Below are positions 6,679 to 9,979 of a DNA stretch of 9,979 nt, one piece after another. A model generated the notes under the pieces. The model ran no database searches and was not told where the DNA came from. It saw nothing but the letters and a program-made list of their open reading frames with translations. Within the stretch, counting starts at the first letter, position 1; each line of letters starts with the position of its first letter. Location: the NCBI GenBank assembly GCA_965368175.1, contig CBDULX010000111.1, positions 1 through 9,979 on the forward strand, read 5' to 3'. The translations under genes and the position numbers were made by a program. This DNA comes from CBDULX01 sp965368175. GTDB taxonomy: Bacteria; Pseudomonadota; Gammaproteobacteria; SZUA-229.

Positions 6679-7982
6679 GTGTCGATGCCATGCATGCAGT
6701 GCATGCTCTGAACCAGGCCTTTCTTCGCCTGCATTCAGTACGGGCTCAACAGGCTGTTAATCAATTGCCACTGGAGGACTTGCTGGAGTTGCTGCAGGCT
6801 GAGGCGGCGGCTGACATGATCACTATGTGGAATGGCTTAATGCTGGATATGGCGGCCAGGGTGTTACAACAATTGCCGGAAGCCAAAGTCAGCCAGATCC
6901 TGCAACGAGGGAATCCCGTACACACGGCCCGGGTGCTGGTCAGGCTGACAGCTGAGCAGCGCCAGCATTTAATGATGCTGGTGGATAGTGCCCGTCAGCG
7001 TGAATTGAGTGATCTGGTGCTGTACCCGGAAAACAGCGCCGGTGCCCTGATGGATCCGCGATTTCTTCCCCTGACCGAAACCCTCTCGGTAAGAGAAGTG
7101 TTACATCGGATTCGTAAATTCAAACCTCGATTTACCCGACAGCTGTATATTATTGATGCCCAGGGCCTGTTACAGGGCATGGTTGAAATGCACGGTCTGG
7201 CGCTGGCCGAGGGTGCGGACCCCCTGTCTTTATTCGTGAAACCGGTGCCCGGTGTAGTGGAGGCTACGGCCACCCGGGAACAGGTGGTGAAGCAGCTGGA
7301 AACGCATAGGGTGACTGAACTGCCGATTGTGGATATTGCCGGTCGCCTGATCGGTATTATCCATTACGATGCTCTGATGGAGGCGGTACGGGAGGAAAGC
7401 AGTGTCGATATTCTTACTATGGTGGGTGCCAGCCGGGACGAACGCGCGTTGTCGTCAGTGGGTTTTGTAGTCAAAAAACGCCTGCCCTGGTTGTCGATTA
7501 ATCTATTGACGGCCTTCCTCGCCGCCTCGGTGGTGGGCCTGTTTGAAAGCACCATTGCACAATTCACCGCACTGGCCGTGCTGTTGCCCGTGGTGGCCGG
7601 TCAATCCGGAAATACCGGCGCTCAGGCCCTGGCGGTAACCATGCGAGGGCTGGCACTGCGGGAAATCGGTACCAGTCAATGGCTGCGAGTGGCGCGCAAA
7701 GAAGTTGGTGCCGGTTTTGTCAATGGTGTCTCTATTGCTGTTCTCACCGCACTGGGTGTGCTGGTGTGGAGTTCTTCCCTGGGACTGGCACTGGTTATAG
7801 GTATTTCCATGGTTATTGCAATGGTGGCGGCCGGTTTTTCAGGGGTCATTATTCCGGTGGTACTTTCATCCCTGGGGCAGGACCCGGCCCAGTCGTCTTC
7901 AATTATTCTTACCACCGTGACCGATGTGGTCGGCTTTTTTGCTTTTCTGGGCATAGCAACCCTGCTGTCCAGTATGCTGTAG
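6675..7982 (+). CDS. mgtE: Magnesium transporter MgtE (copy 2)
   Basis: The 435-residue protein is a second full-length MgtE. In order: N domain (about 5-115), link YPENSAGALMD (117-127), CBS pair (about 130-178 and 186-240) and a five-helix membrane domain (about 270-433). The pore part shows LLPVVAGQSGNTGAQA (303-318), FSGVIIPVVL (388-397) and TTVTDVVGFFAFLG (413-426), with Asp417 at the pore-aspartate position. It resembles copy 1 mainly in the membrane domain and differs in the N domain, which has roughly 14 Asp/Glu against about 32 in copy 1; gating by Mg2+ may differ. The soluble paralog upstream resembles this copy more than copy 1 in the link region, suggesting they arose together. 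The ATG at 6675 has AGAGGAGAT upstream and overlaps the upstream stop by 4 bp. The next gene starts 4 bp after the stop. The ion is inferred from the family. Confidence 0.92.
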   Translation: MSVDAMHAVHALNQAFLRLHSVRAQQAVNQLPLEDLLELLQAEAAADMITMWNGLMLDMAARVLQQLPEAKVSQILQRGNPVHTARVLVRLTAEQRQHLMMLVDSARQRELSDLVLYPENSAGALMDPRFLPLTETLSVREVLHRIRKFKPRFTRQLYIIDAQGLLQGMVEMHGLALAEGADPLSLFVKPVPGVVEATATREQVVKQLETHRVTELPIVDIAGRLIGIIHYDALMEAVREESSVDILTMVGASRDERALSSVGFVVKKRLPWLSINLLTAFLAASVVGLFESTIAQFTALAVLLPVVAGQSGNTGAQALAVTMRGLALREIGTSQWLRVARKEVGAGFVNGVSIAVLTALGVLVWSSSLGLALVIGISMVIAMVAAGFSGVIIPVVLSSLGQDPAQSSSIILTTVTDVVGFFAFLGIATLLSSML

Positions 7983-7986
7983 AACT

Positions 7987-9663
7987 ATGCAACAGTGGCT
8001 ATTAACGATAGGTATGCTGGCCGGTGGGCTGGGTCTGTTCATGCTGGCGGTGAGCATGATCACCGACGGACTCAAACTGGCTGCCGGTCAAGCTCTGCGG
8101 GAGCTTTTGGGTAACTGGACCCGTTCTCCCGCACACGGCATAGTTACCGGTTTATCCATAACCGCCATAGTGCAGTCATCCAGTGCGGTCACCGTTGCGA
8201 CCATCGGTTTTGTCAATGCCGGATTGATTACTATGTATCAGGCCCTGGGCATTGTATATGGTGCGAACATTGGTACCACCATGACCGGCTGGCTGGTGGC
8301 CATTGTCGGATTCAAGATCAATGTAGATGCCTTTGCGCTGCCATTAATAGGCATAGGCATGTTGCTGCGTCTGACCGGCGGTGAAAGTCGTCGCGCGCCA
8401 TTGGGTCTGGCACTGGCGGGATTCGGGCTGTTCTTCATTGGAATCGATGTGCTTAAGGAGACTTTCGAGGGGCTGGCGGCGGCTATTGATTTGGAAAAGT
8501 TTACCCTGCAAGGATTTGCTGAGGTCTTTCTCTATCTGGGGATTGGTTTTCTGATGACGGTGCTGACTCAGTCATCCAGTGCTGCTATTGCCATCACCCT
8601 GACTGCAGCCAGTGGCGGCATATTGGGTTTGCACGCCGCTGCTGCCATGGTGATCGGTGCCAATGTGGGAACCACATCCACCGCGGCGATTGCGGTGATC
8701 GGTGCTACCCCCAATGCCAAACGAGTGGCGGCCGCCCATATAATTTTTAATGCAGCTACGGGCATGGTGGCGCTGATTATTCTTCCGGTGTTGTTCCTGA
8801 TTCTGGAATTTACAGGCGAGTTTCTTGGCCTGGAGAACAATCCGGCTGTTACCCTGGCCCTGTTTCATACTACCTTTAATGTTCTCGGTGTGTTGCTGAT
8901 GTGGCCGATGACAGATCGATTGACGCAATTTCTGGAAAAACGCTTTGTCACCCAGGAAGAGATTGAAGGACAACCCCGATATCTTGATAAAACCGTTGCG
9001 GTATCCCCCATGCTGGCACTCAATGCGCTGGCCCTTGAATTATCACGCATTGCTGAAGTGACCAGACAGATGGCCCTGGAGGCATTGAGTACCGATTCGG
9101 TTCCCGGCAAAGCAATTGCCAGTGATCACATGGTGGTGAGGAATCTATCGCAGGCGGTGGCCGAGTTTATTACCCGGCTGGAAAAAAGTTCGCTCAGTGG
9201 CGAAATAGCTGAACAGCTGGCCAGGGTGTTGCGGGCCGAACAACACCTGCTGGCCTGTGCTGATCAGGCCATGCTGGTCGTCAGGGCACAGGCTGCGCAG
9301 GACAGAGTGGTTGATGAGAAACTGCTGCAAGGTCTTGCTGACTATCGTGCACAGGTGGTCAGGCTGATGACATTAAGCAATGCCGAAGATGACGGCTTTT
9401 CCATGACTGAATACGAAGGACAACTGCAGCAGGTACAAACTGCCTATGATGATGTAAAAGAAGCCTTGCTAATTGCTGGTGCAGAATTACACATTGCCAT
9501 TCCAGGGATGATCGATATCCTGGAACAAAACAGCCGTATCCGGCGTATGGCCCGCCAGATGTTCAAAGCCACACACCTGCTTGACGAGCTTTATAAGTTG
9601 GTTGCCGTCCGACTGCCCGAGGCCACTGAGACGGTAGAGCAGGCAACAGCGCCTGAGAAATAA
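7987..9663 (+). CDS. Na/Pi cotransporter family protein (NptA/YjbB type) with PhoU-like C-terminal domain
   Basis: The 558-residue inner-membrane protein carries the two inverted Na/Pi repeats of this family. The first has IVQSSSAVT (61-69) and GANIGTT (92-98); the second has LTQSSSAAI (193-201) and GANVGTT (224-230), with HTTFN (294-298) further on. The QSSS motifs mark the sodium/phosphate sites in this family. The membrane part ends near 310. Residues about 340-545 are helical and PhoU-like, as in E. coli YjbB, for which phosphate export has been reported. Direction of transport cannot be read from sequence. The start at 7987 lies 4 bp after the mgtE stop and lacks a clear Shine-Dalgarno site, suggesting translational coupling. 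Sharing an operon with MgtE links phosphate to Mg2+, which are coupled in cells through ATP and polyphosphate. The next gene is 123 bp on. Confidence 0.9.
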   Translation: MQQWLLTIGMLAGGLGLFMLAVSMITDGLKLAAGQALRELLGNWTRSPAHGIVTGLSITAIVQSSSAVTVATIGFVNAGLITMYQALGIVYGANIGTTMTGWLVAIVGFKINVDAFALPLIGIGMLLRLTGGESRRAPLGLALAGFGLFFIGIDVLKETFEGLAAAIDLEKFTLQGFAEVFLYLGIGFLMTVLTQSSSAAIAITLTAASGGILGLHAAAAMVIGANVGTTSTAAIAVIGATPNAKRVAAAHIIFNAATGMVALIILPVLFLILEFTGEFLGLENNPAVTLALFHTTFNVLGVLLMWPMTDRLTQFLEKRFVTQEEIEGQPRYLDKTVAVSPMLALNALALELSRIAEVTRQMALEALSTDSVPGKAIASDHMVVRNLSQAVAEFITRLEKSSLSGEIAEQLARVLRAEQHLLACADQAMLVVRAQAAQDRVVDEKLLQGLADYRAQVVRLMTLSNAEDDGFSMTEYEGQLQQVQTAYDDVKEALLIAGAELHIAIPGMIDILEQNSRIRRMARQMFKATHLLDELYKLVAVRLPEATETVEQATAPEK

Positions 9664-9786
9664 GTTAAGCTTGTTATCCATCTGCTTTGCCTGATAATAC
9701 GGACCTGGCGAGATGACTCGTGCCATTAAAGGTCATTGAACCAGTAACAATAAACCATAAACCATAATTGAAATGAGAATCATCAA
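9664..9786. other. 123-bp gap after the nptA-like gene
   Basis: No gene is visible. It contains an imperfect hairpin CGAG-ATGA-CTCG (9709-9720) without a T-run, and a 7-bp tandem repeat ATAAACC twice (9750-9763). There is no convincing terminator or promoter, so the following CNNM gene could still be transcribed by read-through. Confidence 0.4.
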
Positions 9787-9979
9787 GTGGAAGCTGTAAC
9801 ATTTAATACCATGATCTGGCTAGGCATAGTGTTTTGTATCAGCCAGTCAGCCATGTTTTCCGGGCTCAATCTGGCATTACTGGGTATCAGTCGTCTGCGT
9901 CTGGAAGTGGAGGCCTCGGCTGGTAATCCGGCGGCGCTAAAAATCCTGACGCTGCGCAAGGACTTCAATTTCCTGCTGA
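9787..9979 (+). CDS. CNNM/DUF21 domain transporter, N-terminal fragment (cut by window edge)
   Basis: Sixty-four codons are visible before the window ends. After a short lead the product has a membrane segment and the motif CISQSAMFSGLNLALLGISR, then LRLEVEASAGNPAALKILTL and RKDFNFLL. This lines up with the DUF21 start of the CNNM gene at 3248-4606 (AEFALVKAKGFRIEVLASEGRSAAKLTLR), so it belongs to the same superfamily. The FSGLNLAL form is closer to the FSGLNLGL of eukaryotic CNNM proteins than to the AEFAL form of CorC-type proteins. The likely function is Mg2+ or other divalent cation transport, by family only. GTG 9787 is the most upstream start after an in-frame stop at 9769; ATG 9811 is a possible alternative. 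Shine-Dalgarno evidence is weak for both. CBS domains would lie beyond the edge. Confidence 0.72.
   Translation, partial: MEAVTFNTMIWLGIVFCISQSAMFSGLNLALLGISRLRLEVEASAGNPAALKILTLRKDFNFLL

Noticed and set aside
9707..9724. Hairpin after the nptA-like gene as a rho-independent terminator
   Set aside because: Only four perfect stem pairs, a bulge beyond them, and no following T-run.
9750..9763. ATAAACC tandem repeat as an iteron or CRISPR-like element
   Set aside because: Only two full copies of 7 bp in a short AT-rich gap, with no further copies or associated genes.

Overview
The window looks like chromosomal DNA from a gammaproteobacterium. The evidence is the start of a RimK-type S6 modification protein, a LysR regulator very close to enterobacterial HdfR at its N-terminus, and compact operons with Shine-Dalgarno sites. 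Base composition is moderate and I cannot name a genus. I see no mobile element, tRNA, rRNA or CRISPR array.

Left part (1-1831): a truncated rimK start (minus), a sigma-70 family (ECF-like) factor with no visible anti-sigma partner (minus), then a divergent HdfR-like LysR regulator (plus). The AT-rich gap between the last two carries a perfect 10-bp inverted repeat spaced 40 bp centre to centre.

Middle-left (1852-4606, minus): a two-gene unit of a CNNM/CorC-type transporter followed by a full-length MgtE magnesium channel. A 403-bp divergent intergenic region (4607-5009) follows. It holds a perfect 22-bp palindrome upstream of the CNNM gene and a plausible sigma-70 promoter for the rightward operon.

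Right part (5010-9663, plus): a tightly packed operon (gaps of +1, -4 and +4 bp). Its genes are an MscS-like/TM-helix membrane protein, a membrane-less MgtE paralog (MgtE N domain plus CBS pair only), a second full-length MgtE, and a NptA/YjbB-type Na/phosphate transporter with a PhoU-like tail. After a 123-bp gap, a second CNNM/DUF21 gene starts and runs off the window.

Taken together, about 8 kb is devoted to Mg2+ and phosphate/ion homeostasis: two MgtE channels, two CNNM-type transporters, a phosphate transporter, a small MscS-like protein and a soluble MgtE-like protein. MgtE is known as a Mg2+-gated import channel, CNNM/CorC proteins are linked to Mg2+ export, and YjbB-type proteins to phosphate export. 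The most unusual element is the soluble MgtE-like gene, translationally coupled to a full MgtE. It may be a regulatory subunit, but that is inference.
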